A stretch of 52,795 nucleotides of DNA from Alkalinema sp. CACIAM 70d (GCA_002148405.1 MUGG01000068.1:1-52795), one strand, 5' to 3'. Counted from the stretch's first letter, positions 8,841-17,704 are shown. Made by a program: numbers and translations. The notes: generated by a model from the sequence alone, not told the origin.

Positions 8841-9065
8841 CTAACGAATCGACTCCCAAATCACACCAATGCAAATCAGACCAAAGATCACAGCCAAAAG
8901 CCGACCTAGGACAGGAACGCAAGCTCCGACTAAGGTGGGAATAATTGAGGTGGCTCCGATCGCACCAAAAATCAACAGAGCAACCATGAACCCCAGGGTT
9001 CCAATGCAGAAATACTTCAGAAGATGACCCGAAATTTCGATTAACGGACGATGGGGGCGTAGCAT
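8841..9065 (-). CDS. small two-helix membrane protein
   Basis: Start chosen at the ATG encoding MLRPHRPLIEISG, because GGGAGG lies eight bases upstream; the longer TTG-type extension lacks any such site. The 74-residue product has two hydrophobic segments (YFCIGTLGFMVALLIFGAIG and the terminal VLGRLLAVIFGLICIGVIW) joined by a short loop. No family is recognised. It heads a probable two-gene leftward operon with the gene at 8558-8803. Confidence 0.6.
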   Translation of the reverse strand: MLRPHRPLIEISGHLLKYFCIGTLGFMVALLIFGAIGATSIIPTLVGACVPVLGRLLAVIFGLICIGVIWESIR

Positions 9066-9270
9066 GACACAAACCTCCCTGATGCTTGAGTTGTGAGGGT
9101 TTTGTAGCGAACCTAAAAATAAGAACAGATGTGAGACGTAAATTAGCTTCGATTGAGAGGTATTGAGAAGCTCTATCCGTAAAAATTTAACGGGTATATT
9201 CAACCTTTAAAGCTGAATATAAGCATATTAAATATATATTTTTTGTGTATGTCAATCTTTTCTCTTAACT

Positions 9271-9326
9271 TCAGGACAAAACACGATAAAGCACGACAAA
9301 ACACGACAAAACACGACAAAACATAA
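9271..9326. repeat. 10-bp tandem repeat array
   Basis: Units close to ACACGACAAA follow one another with exact 10-bp spacing from 9281 to 9320 (four units, one with T for C), plus a partial unit on each side. Ten bases is about one helical turn, so a protein could contact each unit from the same face. The array lies between the leftward membrane gene and the rightward rcaC-like gene, in a 570-bp gap (9066-9634) that otherwise holds no convincing gene. Confidence 0.6.
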
Positions 9327-9634
9327 CGAGGGTTGCCCGATCTCGAAACGCAAGCGATTGTTTGACCAAGGCTTTGATGAAGAATTTGGATTAGAGCTGT
9401 TATCCTTCGCAGCAAGCATGGTAACTTTGGACTATGTCAAAGCAATCTTTAAACTAAACCAGGTGAAAATTCTGGATATCAAAGGTTGCAGTTTTTTCAA
9501 GTTTTTAAACACCTTTGATTCGGACGCTACAATCAGCCATAACCTTGATTTTGGCTCTTTTTCCTTTACTTTGTCCTTCGCAAAGTATCAAGGAAGCACA
9601 GGGAGAGGGCTAACGTAGTCTCCCGGAGAATTTT

Positions 9635-11566
9635 ATGAAAATTTTGCTAGTTGAAGATGACGAAAGTACGGGATTGTCTCTGGTCGAAACCTTGAGTGCC
9701 CATCAATATGTGGTGAATTTAGCCAACAATGGAGAAACAGGACTTACACTCGCCCAGGAAGCCGACTACGACTTAATCCTGCTGGACGTCATCTTACCCA
9801 AATTGGATGGCATCACCGTCTGTCAGCGATTGCGTGAGCAGGGCTATAGTCGGCCAATTTTGCTGCTAACGGCGAAGGACAGCATGAACGATCGGGTGTT
9901 GGGGTTGGATGCTGGAGCGGATGACTATGTGGTGAAGCCCTTCGATCTCCCGGAACTCCTGGCCCGTATCCGTGCATTATTGCGTCGCAGTCAAGGCTCA
10001 GCGGGCTCAGTGATTGTTTGGGAACAGCTGCGGTTTGACCCCAGCACGAGCGAAGTCACTTACAACGGCAAGACGCTGCATCTAACACCGAAGGAATTTT
10101 GCGTTTTAGAATTATTTCTCTGCAATCCTAAGCGAATCTTCAGCCGGAGCGCTATCCTCGATCGCCTGTGGGATTTTGCAGACTCTCCTGGAGAAGAAAC
10201 CGTTAGTAGCCATATCTATAGTCTGCGGCAAAAGTTAAAGGCAGTTGGGTCGATCGATCCGATTGAAACCGTCCACGGCCTTGGCTATCGACTGCGGGCC
10301 TTGACCCCAGAACCCAGCATTGCCCCCCCAGAGGAGAGTCCCGTAGCGTCGATCGAGCCCGCTCCCCCAGATCCTCAGATAACCCGGCAACAGCGGGCTG
10401 AGGAACGGCTCAACCGCAGTTGGGAGAAGTTCAAGCCCAAACTAGCGGCCCAAATGGCCGAGTTAGAAGTCCAGCTGCAAGCATTATTCGCCGCACCCCG
10501 ATCGACGGAAACCCGGCAACGTGCAGAGCAAATGGCCCACAAACTGGTGGGAGCCGTAGGGGTATTTGGGTGGAAGGCCGGAGCCAACCTTTTGCGCCAA
10601 ATTGAAAACCAGTTGCAGCCAGATAGTCCCCCCACTTCCCAGCAACTGGAATGGGCTATCCAGCAGGTGCAGCAGATCCAACAGCAAATGAGCCAGATTC
10701 ACAGCTTGGAACAGTTGCCCTCCCAGACGCCATCTAGACCAGCAGCGTCCCCGCCCGCCCGCCCCATCGCCCTGTCGCCCTTATCGTCCTTCTCCCTTCA
10801 GGGAACCCCACTAATTTTGATTGTTGATGATGATTTGCTGTTAGCAGAGCAAATTCGGATGGAGGCGATTCTTTTGGGATGGCGGGTGGAAGTTGCAACC
10901 GATTTGACGGTGGCTCGTGCAATGATCCGTAAAACGCCACCCGATGCGATCGTCTTAGACCTGAACTTTCCAGCCTCCCAAGAAGATGGATTAGCGCTGC
11001 TGCGGGAGTTAACCATCAAACTCCCACAAATTCCCGTTTTGGTCTTTACCGCCCGTGAAAGTTTGCCCGATCGGGTGGAAGTGGTGCGCCTAGGAGGCTG
11101 CGCTTTTTTGCATAAACCCATCACCATTCCCAAAATTCTGCAAACGATTGTAGACGTGCTGCACCAGAACCAGCGGCTCAGCGCAAATCGCGTAATGGCA
11201 GTGAACCCCGATCTCAGCAGCTTATCTGACATGACTCAATGGTTGCAATCACGCAATGTAGAAGTCACGTCCCTTGAGACAACCCAACAATTTTGGGAAG
11301 TCTTGACAACGGTCAGCCCCGATTTATTGATCCTAGACTGGGATTTACCCACCTTCAGCGGTGTAGAACTCTGCCAAGTGGTACGCCATGATCCGCAATG
11401 GCAAACATTGCCCATTTTAGTTATCACAGAACACACCGATCGAGATTCCATCCAGCAGGTGTTTGCAGCCGGAGCCAACGACTTTATCGCCAAACCCATG
11501 GTGGAAGCCGATCTAGTAACCCGCATTATCAGCCGACTAGAGGGAATGCGTCCCACGCGCCTGTAG
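9635..11566 (+). CDS. rcaC: RcaC-like multidomain response regulator
   Basis: A 643-residue protein; ATG preceded by GGAGAA. Domain order: receiver 1 (1-118, phospho-acceptor Asp51 in LILLDVILPK, Lys101), OmpR/PhoB winged-helix DNA-binding domain (125-223, ending ETVHGLGYRLR), Hpt domain (255-350, phospho-His302 in MAHKLVGAVGVFG), receiver 2 (392-510, Asp442) and receiver 3 (517-635, Asp568 in LLILDWDLP). This is the layout of RcaC of Fremyella/Tolypothrix, the DNA-binding end of the chromatic-acclimation phosphorelay, whose key residues I recall as Asp51, His316 and Asp576. The extra central receiver is worth comparing. The neighbouring RcaE/RcaF-like genes and the cpe cluster support a role in green/red control. 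I found no canonical L-box (paired TTGCACA) in the window. Confidence 0.8.
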   Translation: MKILLVEDDESTGLSLVETLSAHQYVVNLANNGETGLTLAQEADYDLILLDVILPKLDGITVCQRLREQGYSRPILLLTAKDSMNDRVLGLDAGADDYVVKPFDLPELLARIRALLRRSQGSAGSVIVWEQLRFDPSTSEVTYNGKTLHLTPKEFCVLELFLCNPKRIFSRSAILDRLWDFADSPGEETVSSHIYSLRQKLKAVGSIDPIETVHGLGYRLRALTPEPSIAPPEESPVASIEPAPPDPQITRQQRAEERLNRSWEKFKPKLAAQMAELEVQLQALFAAPRSTETRQRAEQMAHKLVGAVGVFGWKAGANLLRQIENQLQPDSPPTSQQLEWAIQQVQQIQQQMSQIHSLEQLPSQTPSRPAASPPARPIALSPLSSFSLQGTPLILIVDDDLLLAEQIRMEAILLGWRVEVATDLTVARAMIRKTPPDAIVLDLNFPASQEDGLALLRELTIKLPQIPVLVFTARESLPDRVEVVRLGGCAFLHKPITIPKILQTIVDVLHQNQRLSANRVMAVNPDLSSLSDMTQWLQSRNVEVTSLETTQQFWEVLTTVSPDLLILDWDLPTFSGVELCQVVRHDPQWQTLPILVITEHTDRDSIQQVFAAGANDFIAKPMVEADLVTRIISRLEGMRPTRL

Positions 11567-11609
11567 CTGACTGATCTAATTTTCAATCGTATCGCCCTTC
11601 CTCGCCCCC

Positions 11610-13772
11610 ATGTCCTCCCCCCCCAACCGATCGAAGGTATTTCTGTCTGCTGCATCTGCCGCAGTTGCCAAAACCGCCCCATCAGGAGCCACAGTTCTGC
11701 TGAAACTCAAAAAAGCAGATTTGAGGATTCAGCAGATTAGTGGGGCTGCGATCGAATTGTTGGGGCAGTCCCCTAAATCCTTGCGCAAACAGCCGTTAGC
11801 GGCTTTTTTGCTCCCCGCTCAAATCAAGGACTTGCGCCAAGCTCTACAAGCTTCCCTCCCAACACAGCACAGGATACTCCCCCTGCAATGGCGCAACGGG
11901 AAAACAGATCCACCACGGCTGCTTCAAGGGCGTTTACATCACCTTGGGAAATCCTGGATTTTGGAATTAAGCCCCATTCCCCAGACAGACAGTGGATTAC
12001 GCCAACAGGTAGAACGGGAACGAATCTTGGCCGCGATCGCCCAAAATATCCGCGAGTCCTTAGACTTGCAAACCATCTTGGCCGCAGCCGTCACAGAAGT
12101 ACAAGCACTCCTCCAAGCCGATCGCGTATTAGTCTATCGAGTTTTGGACAACGGCACCGGCAGCGCCATCGCCGAAGCCACCGCCCCCGGCTGGATCAAA
12201 GTCCTAAACTTACTCTTTCCCGAAGAAGTCTTCCCTGAAGAAGCCCGACTGAACTATCTGCAAGGCCGAATTTATACTCTCACCGATCGCGATCGCGAAG
12301 ACGTCATTCCCTGTCTCGCAGAATTCCTAGTTCAGATCCAAGTCCGCGCCAAACTCGTCATTCCCATCATTCAACAGGATGAACTGTGGGGACTCTTAAT
12401 CGCCCACCAATGCAGCCAACCGCGCCAGTGGCTAGAATGGGAAATTAATTTACTGCAACAAATCGCCACCCAAATGGCGATCGCCATTCAGCAATCAGAA
12501 CTATACCAACAACTGCAAGAAGAACTCAGCGAACGCAAACGCATTGAAAACGCCCTACGGCAAAGCGAAGCCCTATTTCGATCGCTCAGTGAATCCTCAC
12601 CCATCGGCATCTTTCGCATGGATACCACAGGACAATGGATATACACCAACCCCCGCTGTCAGATGATTGGAGGCTTCAGCTTTGAAGCAGCCCTACAGGA
12701 TGGCTGGAAGCGATTTATTCACAACGACGATCGCGACGAATTTTGGCAACAGTGGGAAATAGCCGCAGCCGAGAACCAAGAATTTTCAGCCGAGGTCCGC
12801 TTTGTGCGCAGAGATGGCATCATTCGCTTCTGCCGCATTCAAACAGCACCCGTCTTTTCAGCCCAAGACGAATTAACAGGGCACGTCGGCACCGTAGAAG
12901 ACATCACCGAAAGCCGCGCGATCGCCCAGATGAAAAACGAATTTATCTCGATCGTCAGCCACGAACTCCGAACCCCCCTGACCGCCATTCGAGGCTCCCT
13001 CGGACTCTTAGCCAACGGCGTCTACGACCAAAAACCCCAGCGAGGCAAACGAATGCTGCAAATTGCCTCCACCCAAACCGATCGCCTCGTCCGCTTAGTC
13101 AACGACATTTTAGACCTAGGCCGCCTAGAATCAGGGCGCGTGACCCTTGCCAAACAGCCTTGCTCCGTCCTGACCTTAATGCTGCAATCCGTAGATGCCA
13201 TGCGGGTAGAAGCCGAACAAAACGGTATTACTCTATCTTTCCTGCCCCTCAACATCGACGTATGGGCCGACCCAGACTCCATTATTCAGACCCTCACCAA
13301 TTTAATTAGCAATGCAATTAAATTTTCTAAACCGAGCAGCACAGTCTGGATTACCGCAGAATTAATTGAAGACAAGCATCACCATCAACAACGGGATAGC
13401 CTAGCCTCCCCCCGCGATCGCAGTCCCCAGGAGTCGTCCCCAACCAGCCAGCCACACAACAAAGCCCTGAGAGCCCCAGAAGTCCCCCCTCTCACCGGAA
13501 GCACAGCCTTCCCCCCCCAACTCAAGCCCCCCTATGTCCTATTTCAGGTCAAAGACCAAGGACGGGGAATTCCGGCTGATAAGCTAGAAAGTATCTTTGG
13601 ACAATTCCAACAAGTTGATGCATCCGATTCCCGCAAAAAAGGCGGCACCGGCTTAGGGCTAGCGATTTGTCGTAGTATTATCCAGCAGCACGGAGGCCGT
13701 ATCTGGGCTGATAGTGTTTTAGGCGAAGGAAGCACATTTTATTTCACGCTCCTTCTCCCCCCCTTACCCTAA
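11610..13772 (+). CDS. rcaE: RcaE-like cyanobacteriochrome histidine kinase
   Basis: A 720-residue soluble kinase. Order: PAS-like N-terminus (about 30-125), GAF (135-300), PAS/PAC (312-435), HisKA with His451 (SIVSHELRTPLTAI), HATPase with the N box (TNLISNAIKF), D649-Q-G-R-G and GTGLGLAI. The GAF keeps the bilin-site pattern GLLIAHQCSQPRQW with Cys268. It also has Glu205/206, Leu236 and Lys248; the 12-residue Leu-Lys spacing matches the protochromic triad I recall for RcaE (Glu217/Leu249/Lys261). No PHY domain is present. This fits a green/red sensor of chromatic acclimation. Unusual: a Pro/Ser/Gln-rich insert of about 55 residues (588-640) between the N and G1 boxes of the ATPase. Family assignment is firm; the photochemistry is inferred. 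Confidence 0.75.
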   Translation: MSSPPNRSKVFLSAASAAVAKTAPSGATVLLKLKKADLRIQQISGAAIELLGQSPKSLRKQPLAAFLLPAQIKDLRQALQASLPTQHRILPLQWRNGKTDPPRLLQGRLHHLGKSWILELSPIPQTDSGLRQQVERERILAAIAQNIRESLDLQTILAAAVTEVQALLQADRVLVYRVLDNGTGSAIAEATAPGWIKVLNLLFPEEVFPEEARLNYLQGRIYTLTDRDREDVIPCLAEFLVQIQVRAKLVIPIIQQDELWGLLIAHQCSQPRQWLEWEINLLQQIATQMAIAIQQSELYQQLQEELSERKRIENALRQSEALFRSLSESSPIGIFRMDTTGQWIYTNPRCQMIGGFSFEAALQDGWKRFIHNDDRDEFWQQWEIAAAENQEFSAEVRFVRRDGIIRFCRIQTAPVFSAQDELTGHVGTVEDITESRAIAQMKNEFISIVSHELRTPLTAIRGSLGLLANGVYDQKPQRGKRMLQIASTQTDRLVRLVNDILDLGRLESGRVTLAKQPCSVLTLMLQSVDAMRVEAEQNGITLSFLPLNIDVWADPDSIIQTLTNLISNAIKFSKPSSTVWITAELIEDKHHHQQRDSLASPRDRSPQESSPTSQPHNKALRAPEVPPLTGSTAFPPQLKPPYVLFQVKDQGRGIPADKLESIFGQFQQVDASDSRKKGGTGLGLAICRSIIQQHGGRIWADSVLGEGSTFYFTLLLPPLP

Positions 13773-13842
13773 GGTCTTGAGAACGATCGCCACCAGATGA
13801 CGATCTTCTTTTAAAAAATTTTAAAAAATTTAGGATACGGCG

Positions 13843-14235
13843 ATGTCTAGCAAACGAGTATTAGTAATTGACGATGAAGAAGTCGTTCAAGAAGTCATTC
13901 AAGGCTGCTTAGAAGATGTCGCAGGCTGGGAAACCCTCTTGGCCAGTTCAGGGAGGGAGGGTTTACAGAGTGCAGCCGCAGAGCAGCCCGATGTGATCTT
14001 GTTGGATGTGTCGATGCCAGATATGGATGGTGTGGAAACCTTTCACCATTTAATGGACAACGCCACCACTTGCACGATTCCTGTCATTTTATTAACCGCA
14101 AAAATTCAACCCGCCGATCAAGCTCGATTTGCGGAATTAGGCATCGTTGGCGTGATTGCTAAGCCCTTTGACCCCATGACCTTAGCAGAGCAGGTCGCTG
14201 AAGCGTTGGGGTGGAATTGGGAGACGATCGACTAA
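13843..14235 (+). CDS. rcaF: single-domain response regulator (RcaF-like)
   Basis: A 130-residue receiver with no output domain: acidic pair in VIDDEEVV, phospho-acceptor Asp55 in VILLDVSMPDMDG, Thr in ILLTAK and Lys in IAKPFDP. In the Rca phosphorelay RcaF passes phosphate between the sensor kinase and RcaC. The position directly after the RcaE-like gene and 340 bp ahead of cpeC, in the same orientation, supports that role here. A CheY-like shuttle for another kinase is the alternative. Confidence 0.75.
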   Translation: MSSKRVLVIDDEEVVQEVIQGCLEDVAGWETLLASSGREGLQSAAAEQPDVILLDVSMPDMDGVETFHHLMDNATTCTIPVILLTAKIQPADQARFAELGIVGVIAKPFDPMTLAEQVAEALGWNWETID

Positions 14236-14448
14236 CTGGGACGAGATCGCGGAATCGCGCCGCCGAGAAAAATCAATTCATTAATTTTTTGACCCGTCTT
14301 CAAATTTTCTTTAAAACTCTTTTCTAAAGTATCTGTGTTTATGACTTCGTCCTAAGTTAGAGCATCAACTGCAACAAATGACTGAGCGACCCCAATGTTC
14401 TGGGGCATTTCGAAGTCTTAGGTTGCACGCCCAACGCCAGTTAATCAG

Positions 14449-14489
14449 TGCATTCTGATTCAGTGATTCAGTTCATATTGCATTTTGAT
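14449..14489 (+). promoter_or_regulatory. direct repeats upstream of cpeC
   Basis: TGCATTCTGAT (14449-14459) recurs as TGCATTTTGAT (14479-14489), exactly 30 bp (about three turns) downstream. GATTCAGT occurs twice in tandem at 14457-14472. The stretch continues with further TTTGAT words up to the cpeC ribosome site AGGAGA (14565-14570). This is a plausible binding region for the RcaC-like regulator or CpeR, but only by position. The rest of 14236-14579 holds no gene. Confidence 0.4.
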
Positions 14490-14579
14490 CGGTCAATATT
14501 TGATCGATCTGTGTTTGATTGACTGATTTGTTCCTGGCAATCTCGGACTTCTGTTGGTTGTAATAGGAGAACTTTGTTC

Positions 14580-15440
14580 ATGGTATTTGGACCCGCTTCC
14601 CGTTTAGGCGTTGCCCTATTTGACAGTACTCCCCCGATCGAGTCCGCACCGGGTAGCTCTAACGAAGATAAAGAAACCACCATTCGTGCCATTTATCGGC
14701 AGATTCTGGGAAATGCCTACGTCATGGAGAGCGAACGCCTCACCGTCCCCGAATCGCAATTTAAACGGGGCGAACTGAGGGTACGTGAATTCATTCGGCA
14801 GGTGGCTAAGTCCGAACTCTATCGCTCTCGTTTTTTTAGCAATGTGCCCCGCTATCGAGCGATCGAACTCAACTTCCGCCATCTCTTGGGTCGCACCCCT
14901 GCAGACCTGGAAGAAATGCGCACCCACAGCACCATTCTGGACAGCGCAGGCTTTGAAGCTGAAATTGATTCCTACCTAGACAGTGACGAATATCAAACGA
15001 CGTTTGGCGAACACATCGTTCCCTATATTCGCGGCTACAAAACCGAAGCCACCCAAAACATGGTGCAATTTACCCACCTGTTTGAAATGGTGCGGGGCGC
15101 ATCCAGCAGCAGCCTGAAAGGCAATCTAGCCGGTAAGAGCCCCCGCTTAAATTCCCTCGTGATTCAGGCTACGCCGACGGCAGTTGTGTCTCCAGCCAGT
15201 TCTGGAGCGACCTTCCGCACGCCAGCCAATACCGCCCGTACCTGCCAACGGTTCAACGGAGCAGATTCCGGTAAAGTTTACCGGATCGAAGTGACCGGGT
15301 ATCGCGCAAAGACGGTTCAATCCATTTCGCCCTACCGTCGCAGCAATCAAGTGCTGTTTGTTCCGTTTGAGCAGTTATCTTCGGCTTACCAACGAATTCA
15401 TCGGCAGGGTGGCGTGATTGCCAGTATTACCCCTGTGTAA
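14580..15440 (+). CDS. cpeC: phycoerythrin-associated rod linker CpeC
   Basis: Start placed at the ATG nine bases after AGGAGA (MVFGPASRLGVALFD), not at an in-frame TTG six bases earlier; 286 residues, the usual CpeC length. Residues about 30-165 are a PBS-linker-polypeptide domain (TIRAIYRQILGNAYVMESER, FIRQVAKSELYRSRFF, ELNFRHLLGRTP, EIDSYLDSDEYQTTFGE). A flexible Ala/Ser/Pro linker follows, then a CpcD-type domain (about 235-286: YRIEVTGYR to GGVIASI). It organises phycoerythrin hexamers within phycobilisome rods. The first gene of cpeCD; likely light-colour regulated. Confidence 0.9.
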   Translation: MVFGPASRLGVALFDSTPPIESAPGSSNEDKETTIRAIYRQILGNAYVMESERLTVPESQFKRGELRVREFIRQVAKSELYRSRFFSNVPRYRAIELNFRHLLGRTPADLEEMRTHSTILDSAGFEAEIDSYLDSDEYQTTFGEHIVPYIRGYKTEATQNMVQFTHLFEMVRGASSSSLKGNLAGKSPRLNSLVIQATPTAVVSPASSGATFRTPANTARTCQRFNGADSGKVYRIEVTGYRAKTVQSISPYRRSNQVLFVPFEQLSSAYQRIHRQGGVIASITPV

Positions 15441-15483
15441 GCCCCGCTTCAAGCTTTTGTGATTCTCAAGTGACATCAATATT

Positions 15484-16221
15484 ATGGAAACTCTCGAATT
15501 ACGATCGGTGCGATCTCCGGAAGAAGTCCAGGAAGTGATCCGCGCTGTTTACAAACATGTCTTGGGCAATCCCCACGTCATGGACAGCGAGCGATTAGTC
15601 ACCGCCGAGTCCAAGTTAGCCGAAGGCAGCATCACTGTACGGGAATTCGTGCGCGCCGTCGGCCAATCGGACTTCTACCGCTCTCGTTATTTTGAAACCT
15701 GCTCCCCCTATCGATTTGTAGAACTCAACTTCATGCATTTCCTAGGTCGGGCTCCCCAATCCCAGGAAGAGCTATCAGAGCATGTTGTCCGTTGCGTCAC
15801 CGAAGGCTATGCAGCGGAGATTGACTCCTACATGGATAGTGAGGAATATCAAAATGCCTTTGGCGAGCACAACGTCCCCACCCATCGACGGGGTAGCGAA
15901 GCCGGACTCAAACAGGTGAGCTACAACCGACTGTTTGCCATCGATCGAGGCCCCGCCCAAGTCAGCAGTGCCGTCAAAACACCGCAATTGGTGTATGCCG
16001 TCGCCGCCAATGCCGCCAATGCCATCAAACCCGCCAAGGCAACAGTCATCGGATCAGGAACCGAGCGCCGCTTCAAAATTGTGGTGCAAGGTGCCAAATT
16101 CGATAGCCCCCGTCGGGTCAGCACCAGCGAATACATCGTTGCGGCTAGCAAAATGACACCGCAGATCCAACGGATTAACCGTTCCGGCGGCAAAATTGTC
16201 AGCATCACCGAAATTGCCTAA
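15484..16221 (+). CDS. cpeD: phycoerythrin-associated rod linker CpeD
   Basis: A 245-residue linker 43 bp after cpeC. The PBS-linker domain spans about 10-150 (VIRAVYKHVLGNPHVMDSER, FVRAVGQSDFYRSRYFE, EIDSYMDSEEYQNAFGE). A short Ala-rich hinge leads to a CpcD-like domain (about 193-245: RFKIVVQGAKFD to GGKIVSITEIA). It stacks the more distal phycoerythrin discs. Many clusters also have cpeE; none is present here, implying rods with two phycoerythrin discs unless a third linker is encoded elsewhere. A strong hairpin follows the stop. Confidence 0.9.
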   Translation: METLELRSVRSPEEVQEVIRAVYKHVLGNPHVMDSERLVTAESKLAEGSITVREFVRAVGQSDFYRSRYFETCSPYRFVELNFMHFLGRAPQSQEELSEHVVRCVTEGYAAEIDSYMDSEEYQNAFGEHNVPTHRRGSEAGLKQVSYNRLFAIDRGPAQVSSAVKTPQLVYAVAANAANAIKPAKATVIGSGTERRFKIVVQGAKFDSPRRVSTSEYIVAASKMTPQIQRINRSGGKIVSITEIA

Positions 16222-16233
16222 TCGCGATCGACC

Positions 16234-16267
16234 CATTGCAATTTCTCAGTCCTGGGAGATTGCAATG
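16234..16267 (+). terminator. terminator/attenuator hairpin between cpeD and cpeR
   Basis: CATTGCAATTTCTCAG pairs with CTGGGAGATTGCAATG through all 16 positions (two G-U wobbles) around a two-base TC centre. ATTTT follows at once. It begins 13 bp after the cpeD stop. It should end or stabilise the cpeCD transcript. If readthrough is partial, it sets the dose of the CpeR activator. Confidence 0.75.
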
Positions 16268-16511
16268 ATTTTAACCATTCCATCGATCGTAGACCGCCAT
16301 TTCAGACCCCTTTGAAGCAGCCTTGGAGGAGACCTCTCCTCCTGCTTCTAGAGTCGTGCGACTTTTTTGCATCACCCTATTCTCCCAAACCATAGACCGC
16401 TTCGCATCCACGATTTCCCACCCCTAACCCTTGGGATTTTGACCATTTAGTTGTACCGCGATCGTAATGAAGGGATTACGCGATTGTCTTGAAAAAGAGG
16501 TGGCCGTAACA

Positions 16512-16817
16512 ATGCTGCCGCCAGAAGCCGAAAAAAAGCTGAAATGTTGGATTCGTAGCCGTCACTTAATTTGCTCAGGTAACTTTTTTATCTTTCAAAC
16601 CGTCGATTATGCCGCCCTCGATCGCTTCTCCACCTGTGTCACCACCCTAGGCGGCACCATTATTTCCGTAGACCCGATCGACAAAATTTGGATGGGCGAT
16701 CATCGCCAAGTCGTTTTATATCAAGCCAAAGCCAGTTTGCACACCCCCTGCCATAGCTTAAAACAGTATTGGATCAAATACGGCAGCTTTCGAACCCGAT
16801 TTGAATTACAAACTTAA
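16512..16817 (+). CDS. cpeR: CpeR, activator of phycoerythrin genes
   Basis: I place the start at the ATG at 16512 (MLPPEAEKKLKCWIRSRHLI), eight bases after GAGGTGG; an earlier in-frame ATG at 16467 lacks a ribosome site. The 101-residue product has the compact CpeR pattern: W.RSRHLICSG, DRF..CV..LGG, VDPI, the region KASLHTP and the terminal QYWIKYGSFRTRF. In Fremyella CpeR is needed for expression of cpeBA and pebAB and links cpeC transcription to the rest of the pathway; it has no classical HTH. Position after cpeCD agrees. Identification is from pattern memory. Confidence 0.75.
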   Translation: MLPPEAEKKLKCWIRSRHLICSGNFFIFQTVDYAALDRFSTCVTTLGGTIISVDPIDKIWMGDHRQVVLYQAKASLHTPCHSLKQYWIKYGSFRTRFELQT

Positions 16818-16847
16818 ACATCCCATTCAAGATCACCCACCCACAAA

Positions 16848-16873
16848 AAACGCCTCATGGATATGGGGCGTTT
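16848..16873 (-). terminator. rho-independent terminator for pebAB
   Basis: AAACGCCTCAT pairs with ATGGGGCGTTT around a GGAT loop. Read leftward, the stem is followed by a run of T (the AAAAAA just before it on the plus strand), as expected for the pebA-pebB transcript that ends about 90 bp upstream. It may also serve cpeR from the other side. Confidence 0.75.
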
Positions 16874-16963
16874 GGGAGGGGTTTCAAAAGCAGTGTAGAA
16901 GAGAAACGAGACCATCTAGCAAAACCATTCAACAAGACAGACTGATCGGCCCAGACTCATCAA

Positions 16964-17704
16964 CTAAGCGATCTCCAACTTGCGTTCCAGATCAAACAAA
17001 AAACCATGGATGTATTCTTCTGTCCAAGCTTCGCCATAGAAGCGACGGAACATCCCGCGCGCGGGATCTTTTTCAGCACGGTAGCGTAAATAGCGCAGTT
17101 GAGATTGTTCGATCGCCTGTAGTGCCTGCGGATCAGTCACTGGTTCCGCCCGATCCACAAAATCTAGATAGGCATTCAGATAATCTTGAAATGCCTGAAA
17201 TACCTGATTTTCAACAACCTCAGTAAATTGGGGGCGCGTCCACAGAAAAACCGGGGAGAAAAACGGCTTTGCTTCATCGGGAAAATCGCCCCCCCAAGGC
17301 AGATGCTGCTGGTGTTGGCGGAAAATCGGCAAAATCGGATCACTGTAGCGCGATCGATAGCATTCATCATGGAACAAGGGTTGCATATCCAACGCAATTA
17401 AATGGCCACCCGGCAGCGTCACCAAATCCGCCCCAAAAAACGGTAGATCATAATTTAATTGCGGGAAAATTACAAAATTTAAAACCTGTAGAGACTGGCC
17501 ACCTTGCACATGAGCCGCTCGAATTTGCCGCAGTTTTGGCGTGTGAAAACCATAACTCGTCGTCAACACCTCATCTTGGTGTTTCCCCTTACCCACGATC
17601 GCTAACTTCGACTCAAACCCCACAGGAATCGGATAATCTTCCAAATCCCAGCGGGATTTTAGACAATCGATCGCGTAATGGAGAAACGGTTCGTAAAGAG
17701 TCAT
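16964..17704 (-). CDS. pebB: phycoerythrobilin:ferredoxin oxidoreductase PebB
   Basis: A 246-residue ferredoxin-dependent bilin reductase (HY2 family). It carries PebB-type motifs: [60 protein letters not shown] and the C-terminal [20 protein letters not shown]. PebB reduces 15,16-dihydrobiliverdin at the A-ring side to phycoerythrobilin, the chromophore of CpeA/CpeB. Its ATG overlaps the pebA stop (ATGA), so the two are translated together, which fits the substrate handover known for PebA and PebB. Length is normal and the gene is intact. Confidence 0.92.
   Translation of the reverse strand: MTLYEPFLHYAIDCLKSRWDLEDYPIPVGFESKLAIVGKGKHQDEVLTTSYGFHTPKLRQIRAAHVQGGQSLQVLNFVIFPQLNYDLPFFGADLVTLPGGHLIALDMQPLFHDECYRSRYSDPILPIFRQHQQHLPWGGDFPDEAKPFFSPVFLWTRPQFTEVVENQVFQAFQDYLNAYLDFVDRAEPVTDPQALQAIEQSQLRYLRYRAEKDPARGMFRRFYGEAWTEEYIHGFLFDLERKLEIA

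Noticed and set aside
9358..9618. Short rightward gene ahead of the rcaC-like gene
   Set aside because: TTG start, no ribosome site, no protein-like pattern.
12743..13309. Alternative-frame 188-residue gene within the sensor kinase
   Set aside because: Arg/Pro/His-rich composition of a shadow frame fully inside a well-supported kinase gene.
14409..14440. L-box (RcaC site) upstream of cpeC
   Set aside because: Only one TTGCAC word is present; the second copy four bases away is missing.
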